Of a stretch of 5,602 nt of DNA, positions 5,572-5,602 are shown in pieces. Position 1 is the stretch's first letter. Each line of letters starts with the position of its first letter. The stretch is from Chloroflexota bacterium (GTDB taxonomy: Bacteria; Chloroflexota; Anaerolineae; J102). The stretch is from contig JAJRXO010000206.1 of the NCBI GenBank assembly GCA_024276255.1, positions 1-5,602 on the forward strand. Reading direction: 5' to 3'. The position numbers were made by a program, and so were the translations under genes. Under the pieces are notes generated by a model. That model did no database searches. It worked only from the letters and a program-made list of their open reading frames with translations, and had not been told where the DNA came from.

Positions 5572-5602
5572 ATGGCAACCTTTGAGCTGCTGCGGCGATC
5601 AT
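5572..5602 (+). CDS. Possible start of a further operon gene, cut by the window end
   Basis: An ATG 20 bases after the hisI stop opens a frame reading MATFELLRRS to the window edge. AGG in GAGTAGG (5554-5560) is a weak ribosome binding site about 11 bases upstream. Co-direction and spacing fit another cistron. hisE would be the natural guess after a stand-alone hisI, but ten residues are too few to say so. Confidence 0.3.
   Translation, partial: MATFELLRRS

Noticed and set aside
5572..5602. Calling the terminal ORF hisE
   Set aside because: Only ten residues are visible and none is a HisE signature; position after hisI alone is not enough.

Overview
The window is an interior piece of a bacterial histidine biosynthesis operon. 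Every gene lies on the + strand. The order is hisC (3' part only), an extended-SDR sugar-epimerase-like gene, hisB (IGP dehydratase only), hisH, bioY, hisA, hisF and hisI, with a possible further gene starting in the last 31 bases. Almost all of the sequence is coding. The gaps are short (12 to 85 bp), hisF and hisI overlap by 8 bp, and I see no convincing promoter or rho-independent terminator, so one transcript through the whole window is the simplest reading.

The host is a bacterium of fairly high GC. HisB is a stand-alone imidazoleglycerol-phosphate dehydratase of 195 residues, not the phosphatase-dehydratase fusion of enterobacteria. HisI is a stand-alone cyclohydrolase without a HisE domain. 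The HisC active-site region (FSKWAGLAGLRLGYG, then KQPYNVS) resembles the type I remember from Chloroflexota and plants. That type of HisC, plus split hisB and hisI, makes a Chloroflexota-like (Anaerolineae/Caldilineae-type) genome my best guess, but this rests on memory of the families and is not proven.

Region by region: 1-615 is the C-terminal 204 residues of HisC. 674-1717 is a 347-residue NAD-dependent epimerase/dehydratase-like protein that has no known place in histidine synthesis. 1803-2390 hisB and 2403-3029 hisH follow. 3041-3610 is BioY, the biotin-binding membrane subunit of an ECF transporter, sitting between hisH and hisA. 3633-4400 hisA, 4441-5217 hisF and 5210-5551 hisI complete the visible set.

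The enzymes present cover HisI (opens the PR-AMP ring), HisA (ProFAR isomerase), HisH/HisF (glutamine-dependent IGP synthase, which also releases AICAR), HisB (dehydratase) and HisC (transamination to histidinol phosphate). Steps for HisG, HisE, histidinol-phosphate phosphatase and HisD are not seen here and may lie outside the window. The catalytic residues I could check are all present.

The points worth a second look are the two non-histidine passengers (the SDR and bioY), tiny ORFs that bridge two intergenic gaps, a split between genes with purine-rich ribosome binding sites and genes with pyrimidine-rich leaders, an enlarged loop in HisA, and an 18-bp identical block shared by hisA and hisF. 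I do not see evidence for a wholly new system.
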